Below, in pieces: positions 27,723 to 37,005 of a DNA stretch of 64,000 nucleotides; the first letter of the stretch is position 1, and each line of letters begins with the position of its first letter. This DNA comes from JAADHX01 sp964569385. Its GTDB lineage: Bacteria; Actinomycetota; Acidimicrobiia; Acidimicrobiales; Poriferisodalaceae. Under the pieces are notes generated by a model that was not told the DNA's origin, did no database searches, and worked only from the letters and a program-made list of their open reading frames with translations. The DNA lies in assembly GCA_964569385.1 (NCBI GenBank), contig CAZMUM010000016.1:1-64000 (forward strand). Direction: 5' to 3'. The translations under genes and the position numbers were made by a program.

Positions 27723-28645
27723 AGATCGAGCTCAGCTCCCAACGCATCGGCTAGCTCATTGATGAGCGCGGCATCGTCGCCGCCAGACGTGACGAGCGGC
27801 AACGCCCAGACTGGCAAGGCTTGGGCGTCTGAGCGAAGCCGCGACGCTGCGTCTGCGCCGGCACGACGTAACTGACCTGCGAGCACCGCGCTGCGCAACG
27901 CCGACCTTGTCCCGTCGAGTCGCTTGGATTTATGGTCGACTAGATCGGCAACCGCGGCCTCGATGTTGGGGCGAAGCGATGGTGGCCGCACCGAGTTGAG
28001 AACAAAACCGGCTACCGCCACACCGGTTTCGGTGTCGATGCGTTGACGAAGGTCGAGTGCTTCGGAAACTGGCAGTTCTTCTGGTGTCGCGCAAATTAGT
28101 GCCGCGGTCTTGGTTGGGTCGTGAAGGATGTCTCGCATCCAGGCCGCCTGCCGACCTAGTAGGCCCCCGCTGGCAATCTCAGCCACGCCTTCGGTCGCAG
28201 CCAAATGGCCAACGATGTGCCCCGTGGGCGGCCCGTCCATCACGACGAGATCGTAAGTAGCTAGCCGAACCTCGTGGGCGAGTTTGCCGACAGTCAGAAT
28301 CTCGCGAACCCCAGGCGCTGCGGTTGCGACGAAGTCCAGAATGCGAGCAAGTGGCCCAGCTGCCACCGGCATCGGTACCCGCGTCATAATCTTCACAAAG
28401 TCTCGAACCGAACGCTCGGTGTCCATGCTCATGACCTTGAGGCCAGCCGTGGCGGTGGCAGACGGGTCATACCGGATTCGTTTGGCCCCGGTGGCGGCAG
28501 CCGCTCCGCCTCCTGGCTCGACCTCGCACAGCAAGACTGTGCGACCAGTTTTGGCCGCACAGACAGCAACCGCGGCAGCAACCGAAGTAGTTCCGACCCC
28601 GCCTTTACCAGTGACAGCTAGGAGTCGGTAGTCGAGCAGGTTCAT
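27719..28645 (-). CDS. ArsA/Get3-like ATPase lacking the P-loop lysine
   Basis: A 308-residue partner of the preceding ATPase. Its deviant Walker A reads TGKGGVGTTS: the first Lys of KGGVG is kept but the P-loop Lys that should follow (KGGVGKT) is Thr, encoded clearly as ACT. The switch motif DGPPTGHIVGHLAAT near 155 is intact. It may therefore bind nucleotide poorly and act as a regulatory half of a heteromer. ATG 28645 is preferred over a TTG five codons upstream. It ends in ATGA overlap with 27722 and follows DUF3107 by 24 bases. Confidence 0.87.
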   Translation of the reverse strand: MNLLDYRLLAVTGKGGVGTTSVAAAVAVCAAKTGRTVLLCEVEPGGGAAAATGAKRIRYDPSATATAGLKVMSMDTERSVRDFVKIMTRVPMPVAAGPLARILDFVATAAPGVREILTVGKLAHEVRLATYDLVVMDGPPTGHIVGHLAATEGVAEIASGGLLGRQAAWMRDILHDPTKTAALICATPEELPVSEALDLRQRIDTETGVAVAGFVLNSVRPPSLRPNIEAAVADLVDHKSKRLDGTRSALRSAVLAGQLRRAGADAASRLRSDAQALPVWALPLVTSGGDDAALINELADALGAELDL

Positions 28646-28669
28646 CTGGACATGACCCAACGGGGTCGA

Positions 28670-28900
28670 TCAGTCAGAAGCGAAGCCCATGCGGCCCTTG
28701 GACGCAGTGCCTACCTCGACGTATGCGATCTTCTCGCCAGACACGCCGATCTGGCGGTCGGACTTGTCGGTGATCCACAACACGGAACTGCCGGTCATCG
28801 CGGCCTCGATGTCGGACTTGAGAGCCTTGACGTCGGTGTCGTCGTCTAGCTCGAGGGCAATCTCTCGCGGTGTGTTAGTTACCCCGATGCGGACGTCCAC
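28670..28900 (-). CDS. DUF3107 family protein
   Basis: A 76-residue protein of the actinobacterial DUF3107 family (VRIGVTNTPREIALELDDD..., ending KIAYVEVGTASKGRMGF). The GTG at 28900 has AGGAG seven bases upstream, so the much longer open frame to 29332 is not the gene. Small, soluble, function unknown. It is the first gene of a likely operon with the two Get3-like ATPases and the PdtaS-like kinase. Confidence 0.88.
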   Translation of the reverse strand: MDVRIGVTNTPREIALELDDDTDVKALKSDIEAAMTGSSVLWITDKSDRQIGVSGEKIAYVEVGTASKGRMGFASD

Positions 28901-29042
28901 TTCGGCTCCTGTCGGCTTGCGTGTCGAACCTCCCATGGTACGCCTCCGCGTCGCCACCCGCACCGACCAATCAGACTCAGCCACGCGCACACTTTGGCCG
29001 GAGTTCGGGCCGCTACATTTATCGGCGACGTACAGGGGACCC

Positions 29043-30494
29043 ATGACCGACGAATACGCGTACACAAGTGCGATCGATCTGGCCGCGGCCATCGCAGCTC
29101 GCCGGGTGTCCAGCCGCGAGTTGGTCATCGGCGCGGCCGATCGAATCGAGCGACTCAACGGCGATATCAACGCCGTTGTGCGCGTTGATCTCGATGCCGC
29201 GCTCACAGCTGCCGCAGCGGCCGACGTTGCTGTGACCAATGGCGATGATCTCGGACCACTGCACGGCGTGCCGGTAACTATCAAAGATTCGCTCCAGACC
29301 AAAGGGCTGATTACGACCTCAGGAGCGCCCATCTTGGCCGACTACGTGCCAGAGGTCGACGCCGACCCAGTCGCGAGATATCGCAAAGCGGGAGCAGTCA
29401 TCTTGGCCAAGACGAACCTGCCCTTATGGGCAGGCGACGTCCAGAGCTACAACGATGTCTACGGAACGACCTCGAACCCGTTCGACTTCACGAGATCGCC
29501 TGGTGGATCATCTGGAGGGTCTGCGGCATCGCTCGCAGCGGGTTTCAGCCCGCTCGAGATCGGCTCCGACATCGGAGGATCGATTCGAAACCCGGCGGCC
29601 ATGTGCGGAGTCGTAGGCCACAAGCCGTCTTATGGCCTGTGCAGTTCCAGCGGTCAGATTCCGGGTATGCCAGGGAGCTACACTAAGGCTGACATCGCCG
29701 TCGTCGGACCGATGGCTCGATCGGTCGACGATGTCGAGCTTGGTCTCGATCTACTCATCGGTCCCGACGATTGGAACGCTACCGCGTGGAGCGCAACGCT
29801 TCCGCCAGCCCGATCGACGACGCCGAAGGGTCTAAGAGTCGCAGCGTGGCTTGACGATCCGGCGTGCCCGATTTCTGCCGAGGTCAGATCGCTACTGGAG
29901 TCAGCGGCCGGAGCGCTCGCAGCCGCTGGGGCCAAAGTCGATCACGATGCTCGGCCCGAGGTGCCATTCGAAAAGGCGCGTCAGGTCTTCGAACAGCTCA
30001 TCGGCGCCGCGTTGGCCGGCAGTTGGTCTCATAGCGAGATCGAAGAAATGGCCAAGCTCGATTCGTCGGGTCTTGGTCTTGAGGGCGGTCTAGGGGTCAA
30101 ATACTCAGTCCAGCGTCATCGGGCATGGCTGACCGGCAACGAACGCCGGCTCCAGTTGAGAGCCCGGTGGCGCACCTTCTTCGAAGACTGGGATGTCATG
30201 CTCATGCCGGTGTCACCTCGAGCTGCCATCGCCCACGACCACAGCGAACCAATGACCAATCGGATCATCGACGTCGATGGCAGCCAACGCTCGTACATGG
30301 ACCAGATGGCATGGATGGGCATAGTCGGCGTCGTCTACTTACCAGCGACCGTCGTGCCAATAGGTCAGACCGCGAGCGGGTTACCGGTCGGCGTACAGAT
30401 AGTCGGCCCATACTTAGAGGACCGCACGCCCATAGCCGTGGCTCGTATGGTCGAGAAAGCTCTTGGCGGCTTCGCCAAGCCATCGGGTTTCTGA
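29043..30494 (+). CDS. Amidase (amidase signature family)
   Basis: A 483-residue amidase-signature enzyme. The Ser-cisSer-Lys triad is visible: K81 in VTIKDS, the cis-Ser in PGGSSGG around residue 156 and the nucleophile S180 in GSDIGGSI. Length and spacing are normal. It should hydrolyse a carboxamide; the substrate is unknown and there is no GatB/GatC context, so it is not called GatA. The ATG at 29043 follows CAGGGGACCC. A longer open frame to 28689 runs antisense to DUF3107 and is rejected. Confidence 0.92.
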   Translation: MTDEYAYTSAIDLAAAIAARRVSSRELVIGAADRIERLNGDINAVVRVDLDAALTAAAAADVAVTNGDDLGPLHGVPVTIKDSLQTKGLITTSGAPILADYVPEVDADPVARYRKAGAVILAKTNLPLWAGDVQSYNDVYGTTSNPFDFTRSPGGSSGGSAASLAAGFSPLEIGSDIGGSIRNPAAMCGVVGHKPSYGLCSSSGQIPGMPGSYTKADIAVVGPMARSVDDVELGLDLLIGPDDWNATAWSATLPPARSTTPKGLRVAAWLDDPACPISAEVRSLLESAAGALAAAGAKVDHDARPEVPFEKARQVFEQLIGAALAGSWSHSEIEEMAKLDSSGLGLEGGLGVKYSVQRHRAWLTGNERRLQLRARWRTFFEDWDVMLMPVSPRAAIAHDHSEPMTNRIIDVDGSQRSYMDQMAWMGIVGVVYLPATVVPIGQTASGLPVGVQIVGPYLEDRTPIAVARMVEKALGGFAKPSGF

Positions 30495-30499
30495 GCCGC

Positions 30500-31639
30500 T
30501 CAGATGAGCTTGAGCTCCGGATGGAAACGCTTGGTCGGCTGAAGATCTTCGTCGATAGCGCGGGCAATCTCGGTAAATACGAGGCTGGCTTCGTTGTCGG
30601 GATCGGCGACCACGATCGGGTTACCGGTATCGCCACCTTCGCGCAGGACGCCAACGAGCGGAACCTTGCCAATTAGAGGAACGTCGAGCTGATCGGCCAA
30701 CTCTTGGCCCCCGCCCGCGCCGAAGATCTCGTATTGCTTGCCATCGTCGCCAGTGAACCAGCTCATGTTCTCGATAATGCCCTTTACCTCAAGCCGTACC
30801 TTCTGGGCCATAAACGCAGCCCTTTGGGCAACCTTTTGGGCCGCCGGTTGGGGTGTAGTCACAACGTAGACCTCGCCGCGCGGCAAGAACTGGGCAATCG
30901 ACAACGAGATGTCGCCAGTACCTGGTGGCAGGTCGATGAGTACGTAGTCGGGTTCGTCCCAGTAGACGTCGGTTAGGAACTGTTCGAGAGCCTTGTGAAG
31001 CATCGGGCCACGCCAAATGACAGGCTGGTCTTCGTTGGCAAAGAACCCCATCGAGATCATTCGTACTCCATTGGCCTCGACCGGCACAACCATCTGATCG
31101 ATCACGACCGGCCCGCGTTCTGCGCCGAGCATGCGCGGTATCGAGAAACCCCAAACGTCGGCATCGATGACACCAACGCGCCTTCCACGCTGTGCTAATG
31201 CGATGGCAACGTTGGTTGTTACCGAAGACTTGCCCACACCGCCTTTGCCAGATGCGATAAGCAAAACTCGCGTCTTGGAGCCGGGTTCGGCCATCGGTAT
31301 CGATCGCCCTTCAGCATGGCCATGAGAACCCTGGGAGCCAGCAGAAGAACCAGGGTCGCCGATAAGTTGAGAACGCAGAGCTGCCTGTTCGTCCTCGGTC
31401 ATCTCGGTGAAGTCGATGTCGACTCCAGCCAGGCCAAGGCCAGCCGCTGCGTTGGTAACCAGGGTGTGTAGGTGTGCGCGAGACGGATAGTCTGGCGCCG
31501 GAATGGCGATCACAACGTGGGCCCGGTCGCCGGCTACCGCAGCGCCCCGAAGCATGCCGAGGGTGTGAATGCTTCGCCGAAGTTCGGGATCGTCGATGGC
31601 ACTGAGGGCCTCAACAAGTTGGTCGTCGGTAACTGACAT
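30500..31639 (-). CDS. mrp: Mrp/ApbC family iron-sulfur cluster carrier ATPase
   Basis: A 379-residue protein: an N-terminal DUF59/MIP18 domain (residues 1-90), then a Mrp/NBP35 P-loop domain with ASGKGGVGKSS near residue 130 and DLPPGTGDISLS near 245. Such proteins bind and transfer FeS clusters. The C-terminal region, ENMSWFTGDDGKQYEIFG, lacks the CPxC pair seen in many Mrp proteins at this place. ATG with AGGAG upstream. It is divergent from a SufR-like regulator across a 33-bp tandem repeat and converges on the amidase with 5 bases between stop codons. Confidence 0.92.
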   Translation of the reverse strand: MSVTDDQLVEALSAIDDPELRRSIHTLGMLRGAAVAGDRAHVVIAIPAPDYPSRAHLHTLVTNAAAGLGLAGVDIDFTEMTEDEQAALRSQLIGDPGSSAGSQGSHGHAEGRSIPMAEPGSKTRVLLIASGKGGVGKSSVTTNVAIALAQRGRRVGVIDADVWGFSIPRMLGAERGPVVIDQMVVPVEANGVRMISMGFFANEDQPVIWRGPMLHKALEQFLTDVYWDEPDYVLIDLPPGTGDISLSIAQFLPRGEVYVVTTPQPAAQKVAQRAAFMAQKVRLEVKGIIENMSWFTGDDGKQYEIFGAGGGQELADQLDVPLIGKVPLVGVLREGGDTGNPIVVADPDNEASLVFTEIARAIDEDLQPTKRFHPELKLI

Positions 31640-31660
31640 CGGCAGATCTCCTGGTTAGCT

Positions 31661-31759
31661 TTGCTTCGGCTGCTGCCGCCTGCGCTGGTTAAATTACTTC
31701 GGCTGCTGCCGCCTACGCTGGTTAAATTGCTTCGGCTGCTGCCGCCTACGCTGGTTACA
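31661..31759. repeat. Three tandem copies of a 33-bp repeat
   Basis: Units at 31661-31693, 31694-31726 and 31727-31759, differing at one to three positions each; the consensus core is CTTCGGCTGCTGCCGCC. A partial unit end (CTGGTTAGC) precedes the first copy. The array sits in the divergent region between mrp and the SufR-like gene, immediately upstream of the mrp ribosome binding site. Read as protein it gives LLRLLPPTLVK repeats, but there is no sign of translation. Confidence 0.9.
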
Positions 31760-31811
31760 AATCCGCACCCGATGGGTAAGCGGCGTTGGTGGCTCGGTAG
31801 AATCTACCGAC

Positions 31812-32519
31812 GTGGACACTGCCGCCCTCACCCCCGACGAGTTCAATTCTGCGGTGAGTTCAATCACGGCATCATTTGGCGACCCAACACGGCGCGATAT
31901 CTATCTGCTCGTTCGCCAACGAGACGACGGCATGACCGCCGCCGAGGTTGCCAGTGCGGTCGATCTCCACGCCAATGTGGCGCGCCACCATCTTCAGAAG
32001 CTGGCCGCAGCTGGTCATCTGAAGGTGGTGGTAGCTAGACCAACCTCGGGAGCTGGCCGACCATCGAAACGGTACTCGTCAACCCAACAAGACATACAGC
32101 TGACCTTTCCCGTAAGGCGCGACGATCTCCTCGGCACACTGCTTGGTCGAGCTCTTAGCCGCCTACCGCACTCTGAGGCTCAGGACTTGGCCGAAGAGGT
32201 CGGCCGGGAGTACGGCCTAGCGCTGGCCGACAGCATCGAACCTGGCAGCGCTCATCGGTCTCTCGAGGCCGCCGTGGCCGCTATTGCCGACGCCCTAACC
32301 TCCTACGGCTTCCAAGCACGGGCCGAGGGTGCTGCGGGCGAGCTCCGAATCGTGAGCGAAGGCTGCCCCTTTGGCCAGGCCGCGGTCGAACATCCGGTGC
32401 TGTGCGCTATTGATCGGGGCCTCGTTAGCGGCATGCTCATCGGCCTTCACGGCGAGCGGTCCCCGCGCTTGTCTGGTTCGGTGCCGATGGGCGACGCGGT
32501 CTGCACCACCGACATCTGA
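31812..32519 (+). CDS. ArsR/SufR-like winged-helix regulator with a three-cysteine C-terminus
   Basis: A 235-residue regulator. Residues 20-75 form a winged HTH (DPTRRDIYLLV...VARHHLQKL), followed by a helical linker and a C-terminal domain with C185, C198 and C231 (EGCPFG, HPVLCAID, GDAVC). This Cys arrangement is like the FeS-binding domain of SufR, the repressor of the suf cluster-assembly operon. Divergence from mrp, an FeS carrier, supports a cluster-sensing role; this is inference. No suf genes lie in the window. Confidence 0.85.
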   Translation: MDTAALTPDEFNSAVSSITASFGDPTRRDIYLLVRQRDDGMTAAEVASAVDLHANVARHHLQKLAAAGHLKVVVARPTSGAGRPSKRYSSTQQDIQLTFPVRRDDLLGTLLGRALSRLPHSEAQDLAEEVGREYGLALADSIEPGSAHRSLEAAVAAIADALTSYGFQARAEGAAGELRIVSEGCPFGQAAVEHPVLCAIDRGLVSGMLIGLHGERSPRLSGSVPMGDAVCTTDI

Positions 32520-32537
32520 CCAGTTCGCGTACCATCA

Positions 32538-33008
32538 GTGACGATGTTGGTACACCTCGTCCGCCACGCTCATGCGCTGTCGCGCCGACGGTGGCAACAG
32601 CCCGACGACGATCGGCCACTTTCGGAGACCGGCCACCTCCAAGCCAAACAGATCGGTTCGACCCCAGTTACGGCGTCGGTCGAGGTACGAAGTAGCCCAG
32701 CAGTCCGGTGCATCGAAACGATTCGTCCCTTGGCCGAAACGCTGGGAGCCGAAATCATTATCGACGCGCGGTTGGCTGAAGGCGCAGACCCGCAAGTAAT
32801 CGCCCGATGGATGTGTGGCACCCACAGATTCGAAGAAGTCGTGTTGTGTGGCCACGGCGATCTCCTCCCTGAGGTTCTGCACCTGCTTCAGCTCCGCGGG
32901 ATGATCCTCGATGGCCCAAACGCGGTGGCCAAAGCATCGCGGTGGACCTGCGAGATCGTCGATGGCACCCCAATTCGCGCCACCTACGCCCCACCCCCAA
33001 CCGTCTAG
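32538..33008 (+). CDS. Histidine phosphatase, SixA-like
   Basis: A 156-residue small histidine phosphatase. The N-terminal LVHLVRHAHA contains RHA/RHG at residues 9-11, and the second His is in VVLCGHGDLLPEVL. The size fits the SixA group, which dephosphorylates proteins or small phosphoesters. GTG 32538 or ATG 32544 may be the start, two codons apart. It follows the SufR-like regulator by 18 bases and may share its transcript. Confidence 0.85.
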   Translation: MTMLVHLVRHAHALSRRRWQQPDDDRPLSETGHLQAKQIGSTPVTASVEVRSSPAVRCIETIRPLAETLGAEIIIDARLAEGADPQVIARWMCGTHRFEEVVLCGHGDLLPEVLHLLQLRGMILDGPNAVAKASRWTCEIVDGTPIRATYAPPPTV

Positions 33009-33024
33009 ATCCCACCAACCTCCG

Positions 33025-33072
33025 AACCTGTGCCCAAAAACGCGGTCCCTACCGCCGTTTTGGGCACAGGTT
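33025..33072. terminator. 22-bp hairpin between convergent genes
   Basis: Arms 33025-33046 and 33051-33072 pair at 20 of 22 positions around a 4-base loop. The outer part reads AACCTGTGCCCAAAA, and the flank GGGCACAGGTTGCGG is identical to the one beside the hairpin at position 80. It lies between the stops of the SixA-like phosphatase and ccmI and probably terminates both transcripts. Confidence 0.75.
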
Positions 33073-33107
33073 GCGGTTGTTTGGTCGTGACGAGCAGAGG
33101 ATGGCGG

Positions 33108-33935
33108 CTAGAGGGTGGCGAGTTCGGCTTCTAGTTCGGCGATGTTGCCTTCGACCACGGCGATCATTGGTGCGGGCGGGTTGCGGGCGAGCACCGCGCG
33201 ATACAGCTCGATGGCACCTTCTAGATCGCCTTCGATGCGGTCGGCAGATACCGCCCGAAATAGGTACGGCTCGAAGCCCGCGTTCGGATTTGCTATGGCA
33301 CGATCGAGGGCGTTGATTCCTTCGGCGGCGACAGCCTCATCGGGCAAGTTGACCAATATCCACCCAAGTCGGGTGAGGGCATCGACGTGCTCGGGTTCGG
33401 TAACGAGTGCCGATCGATACGACTCCAAGGCTGAAATGAGCTCACCTTCGTTCTCGTCGATGAGACCAATCAGCACCAACGCATCCGGATCGCCCGGTAG
33501 TAAATCGAGTATCTCGTTGGCAGTGGCACGTGCGGCTACGAGATCGCCGATGCCAAAATAGGCATTGCCTTCGATCAACAGGTCTCTCGAGCTTTGGGTG
33601 ATCTCGCCAGAGCCGAACTGGCCCGCCAATCTCAGCCCCGAAGATCCAGCCACGGCGAGCCCTCCAAGAACAGCAAGAACGCCGACGCCCACAACGGTCA
33701 ACCAGCGGCGCTTCGACGAAACCTGGCGGCGTGAAACCGGAGTTGGCCGCTGACGGTCGAGGCGTCTGATCACTTGTGCCGTGCGACGGGTTAGGTCGTC
33801 GGCAAGCGTGGTGTGATCGGCCTCGTCCATCTCGCCATCGGCCAACTCGGCATCGAGGACATCGAACTGAGCCAGCAGTCCTGCCCGCTCATCCTCGAGA
33901 CGGGCCACAACCTCGGGATTACGCCGTTGGGTCAT
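33108..33935 (-). CDS. ccmI: Cytochrome c maturation protein CcmI-like TPR protein
   Basis: A 275-residue membrane protein. The N-terminal 60 residues (RLEDERAGLLAQFDVLDAELADGEMDEADH) match the short coiled region of CcmI/CycH, a membrane segment follows near residue 90, and the remaining 170 residues form TPR repeats. CcmI presents apocytochrome c to the heme lyase CcmFH. Last gene of the ccm operon, 13 bases after ccmH. Confidence 0.85.
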   Translation of the reverse strand: MTQRRNPEVVARLEDERAGLLAQFDVLDAELADGEMDEADHTTLADDLTRRTAQVIRRLDRQRPTPVSRRQVSSKRRWLTVVGVGVLAVLGGLAVAGSSGLRLAGQFGSGEITQSSRDLLIEGNAYFGIGDLVAARATANEILDLLPGDPDALVLIGLIDENEGELISALESYRSALVTEPEHVDALTRLGWILVNLPDEAVAAEGINALDRAIANPNAGFEPYLFRAVSADRIEGDLEGAIELYRAVLARNPPAPMIAVVEGNIAELEAELATL

Positions 33936-33948
33936 GCGTGCGCATTAC

Positions 33949-34422
33949 TCATTGGTCGACTCTGGCCTTGGCAACCAACTCACGATCTGCGCCAGACAGG
34001 TTGTTCTCTGTCGCGAGCGACCATCGTCGGAAACTAAACACCAGCGACGCGACGACCGCGATCAGTCCGGCGACAGGCAGAATCCATACGAGCGAGCCGA
34101 GTCCCGTGGCTGGCGGTTTGGCATTGATGCCCTCGTCGTACCTTTCGACTAGCTGGCGGCGAATCTCGTCGTCGGTGTCGCCCGCGGCAACAGCCTCATC
34201 GATGAAGACCCGAATCGACGTCGCTATCGGAGCGTTCGACTCGAGGACGTTCTGACCATCGCAAACAGGACACAGGATCGTCTCCTTGATGTCGAAGGCC
34301 CGTTCGGCTTCTGTACGGGGGCCGGTGTCGGCGGTGATGACGCCGTAGGCCATGGCCACGATCATCACGGCCAGCAGCACCATCCACGATAGGTTCCGTT
34401 GTGAGTCCGTCGGCGACCTCAT
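33949..34422 (-). CDS. ccmH: Cytochrome c maturation protein CcmH
   Basis: A 157-residue membrane protein with an N-terminal membrane segment, the redox motif LCPVC (C51, C54, in ILCPVCDGQNVLES) and a second membrane segment near residue 115. The motif reduces the apocytochrome c heme-binding cysteines on the outer face. Its ATG overlaps the ccmG stop (ATGA). Confidence 0.92.
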   Translation of the reverse strand: MRSPTDSQRNLSWMVLLAVMIVAMAYGVITADTGPRTEAERAFDIKETILCPVCDGQNVLESNAPIATSIRVFIDEAVAAGDTDDEIRRQLVERYDEGINAKPPATGLGSLVWILPVAGLIAVVASLVFSFRRWSLATENNLSGADRELVAKARVDQ

Positions 34423-35033
34423 TGCGAGGCACCAGCGACTAGCTGGTCAATAGCCGCGTCGATGGTGTCGGCGGTGATCTGGCCGATCCACTTGGCGACC
34501 ACGAGACCAGACGGAGCGACTAGAAACGTCTCTGGTACCTGTGTGACCACGAATTCAGCGGGTGCAGAGGCCGCGTCGAGGATTACGGGCCAATCGCCAC
34601 CACGTTCGTCGAAGAATTCGCGGACGGCCGACTCCGTATCGCCCATTACAACACTGACCACCTGAGCCGAGCCGTCGCGGTGTCTGTCGGCGAACTCGAC
34701 GAGTTCGGGATGCTCGGCCTGACACGGAACGCACCAGCTGGCGAAGAAGTTGATGACAGTCCAAGTCCCCCTAGCCGAATCGATGTCGTACGTCGATCCG
34801 TCGAGGGTGGTACCAACAAGTTCCGGTACCGCACGGCCAATCAATGGAGAGTCGACTCGGCCGATGCCATCGCCGCCGTCGCTGGTGGCGAGCACGGCAA
34901 TAAAGCCGACAAGAACCGCTGCGACAACACCCGTGCCGATCTTGACCCAAAGCGGAGCCGGAGGCGCATCTTCGTCAAAGTCCTCAGGATCGTCGAACCC
35001 GTCCTCGGCAACGCGTTCGTCGATATCTCCCAC
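34419..35033 (-). CDS. ccmG: Thioredoxin-like protein CcmG/DsbE
   Basis: A 204-residue membrane-anchored thioredoxin: acidic cytoplasmic N-terminus, one membrane segment at residues 32-50 and an external thioredoxin fold with FFASWCVPC (C101-C104). It supplies reducing power to CcmH or apocytochrome c. It starts one base after the ccmF stop and overlaps ccmH. Confidence 0.92.
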   Translation of the reverse strand: MGDIDERVAEDGFDDPEDFDEDAPPAPLWVKIGTGVVAAVLVGFIAVLATSDGGDGIGRVDSPLIGRAVPELVGTTLDGSTYDIDSARGTWTVINFFASWCVPCQAEHPELVEFADRHRDGSAQVVSVVMGDTESAVREFFDERGGDWPVILDAASAPAEFVVTQVPETFLVAPSGLVVAKWIGQITADTIDAAIDQLVAGASQ

Positions 35034-35034
35034 C

Positions 35035-37005
35035 TCAGGCTCCTACCAGCGTCTCAGGGGATTCGGCATCGCCATCAACGGAATCGGCACTGCCACTTGG
35101 GACTTCGGGTCGGCGCTTTCGACTCGGAATGATGGCAAGTAGCGAACCAAAACCCATCAGCAGCCCGCCGGTCCAGATCCATGTGATCATCGGCCTGACG
35201 ATGACTCGTACTAGCGCCTCTGACCCATCGTCGGAAAAGTCGAGAATATTGATGTACACGTCCTCTCGCCAGCCGGTTGCGACCGATGGAGTGCCGATGG
35301 GTCGACCGAAGTTGGGGTACGTGGTGATAGCGGGCCTGTGAATCTCGTCGTCGTCGACCAGAACTGCGATTTCGATGACAGCGTTGTCACCATCGAAATA
35401 GTCGATGCGCTCTATGAACGTGATGGTGCGACCAGAAATCTCGAGGGTATCGCCGGGAGTGAGTCTGGCTTCGATCTCGGTTCCATTGTTCGAGCTGGCA
35501 ATGAATCCGAGAGCCAGAACAGACAAACCGAAATGAGCGATCATGCCGCCGCCACTACGGCCGGTAACGCCTCGCCAACCCTGACGACGAGTGGCCAAGA
35601 CCACGTGGCGAATCGATGCTCCAGCCGCGAACCCTGCGGCCAAGAACCCAAGCATTTCGTACAACGAATCGGCACCCAGGGAAACCGAAACGACCAGTAC
35701 CGTTACAGCAAACACTCCGGGCCCAAAAGCCCGATCGCGGAGTGTCTCTGGGTCGGTTCGGCGCCATGGCAGAAGCGGCGAAACGCCCATCAAGAACAAC
35801 AACATAAGACCAATGGGTGCAGTCAGCCGATCGAAATAGGGTGACCCGACTGACAGCTGCTCGCCGTTGATGACCTCGACCAGCAATGGGAACATCGTGC
35901 CGAGCAAGACGACGAACGCAAAGGCCGTCAGCAGCAAGTTGTTGCCAACAAAACTGCCTTCACGCGATAGAGGCGACTCGATGACGCCTACCGTCCGCAG
36001 CATTTCCGCGCGCCACGCGATTAGTCCGAATGACACGACCACGATGGCCGCGAATGCTCCTAACAGCATTGGGCCAAGGGAAGAGTTCGAGAACTCGTGA
36101 ACCGAGTCGAGTACTCCGGACCGGGTTATGAAGGTGCCGAGGATAGTTAGACCAAATGTGGCGGTGATGAGAGACAGGTTCCACACGCGTAACATGCCGC
36201 GGCGCTCCTGCACCACCACCGAGTGCAAGTATGCGGTTGCGGTCAACCAAGGCAAGAGCGAGACGTTCTCGACCGGGTCCCACGCCCAGTACCCACCCCA
36301 GCCAAGAACCTCGTATGACCACCAGGCCCCTAGGACAACTCCGACGGTCAAGAAACCCCATGCGGCAACACTCCACGGGCGGATGAGCAACAGCCAACCT
36401 TCGCCCACTCGCCCGGTTGCCAACGCTCCTATTGCGAATGCAAATGGCACCGTAAACCCGACGTATCCCAGGTAGAGCATGACTGGGTGAATAGCCATCA
36501 AAGGATGGTTCTGAAGAAGGGGGTTGGGCCCAGCGCCGTCGAGCGGTGGTCTCGCCATTGTGCCCATCGGGTTCGCGTCCCCGATGAGTAAGGAGAAGAA
36601 GAACGCCGAGACCACAAACAAGGTGAGCATCGCGAAACCCACGAGCCGATCGTCGAGACGGTCGCGGAAACGGAACGCAGTGGCAAATATGTAGCCCGAC
36701 AGAATGAGAGCCCACAGGACGATCGATCCCTCGAGCGACGCCCACAAAGCGGCGACCTTGAACACCACCGGTAACGCAATGTTGCTGTTGTTGGCAACGT
36801 ATTCGAACGAAAAGTCGTTACGAAGCAGCGCAATTTCGAGAATGGCCGCGGTGGTCACGATCGAGGCCAGAATGACTACCGACCAGCGCAATGACATCTT
36901 GAGCAGCGCCGCTTCTTTTAGCGCCAGCCCAGTTGCTACGGTCATGGCCGCCATGACCGACGCCACGAATCCGGCCAATAGTGCTACCGATCCAAGTGTC
37001 TGCAC
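35035..37005 (-). CDS. ccmF: Cytochrome c heme lyase CcmF
   Basis: A 656-residue polytopic protein with the WWD heme-handling domain (GWGGYWAWDPVENVSLLPW near residue 235) and about 15 membrane segments, normal for CcmF. It attaches heme delivered by CcmE to apocytochrome c. The GTG start overlaps the ccmE stop by one base (TAGTG). Confidence 0.95.
   Translation of the reverse strand: MQTLGSVALLAGFVASVMAAMTVATGLALKEAALLKMSLRWSVVILASIVTTAAILEIALLRNDFSFEYVANNSNIALPVVFKVAALWASLEGSIVLWALILSGYIFATAFRFRDRLDDRLVGFAMLTLFVVSAFFFSLLIGDANPMGTMARPPLDGAGPNPLLQNHPLMAIHPVMLYLGYVGFTVPFAFAIGALATGRVGEGWLLLIRPWSVAAWGFLTVGVVLGAWWSYEVLGWGGYWAWDPVENVSLLPWLTATAYLHSVVVQERRGMLRVWNLSLITATFGLTILGTFITRSGVLDSVHEFSNSSLGPMLLGAFAAIVVVSFGLIAWRAEMLRTVGVIESPLSREGSFVGNNLLLTAFAFVVLLGTMFPLLVEVINGEQLSVGSPYFDRLTAPIGLMLLFLMGVSPLLPWRRTDPETLRDRAFGPGVFAVTVLVVSVSLGADSLYEMLGFLAAGFAAGASIRHVVLATRRQGWRGVTGRSGGGMIAHFGLSVLALGFIASSNNGTEIEARLTPGDTLEISGRTITFIERIDYFDGDNAVIEIAVLVDDDEIHRPAITTYPNFGRPIGTPSVATGWREDVYINILDFSDDGSEALVRVIVRPMITWIWTGGLLMGFGSLLAIIPSRKRRPEVPSGSADSVDGDAESPETLVGA

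Noticed and set aside
31661..32038. Frame encoding LLRLLPPTLVK repeats
   Set aside because: Product of the 33-bp tandem repeat; it overlaps the start of the SufR-like gene in another frame and has no translation signals.
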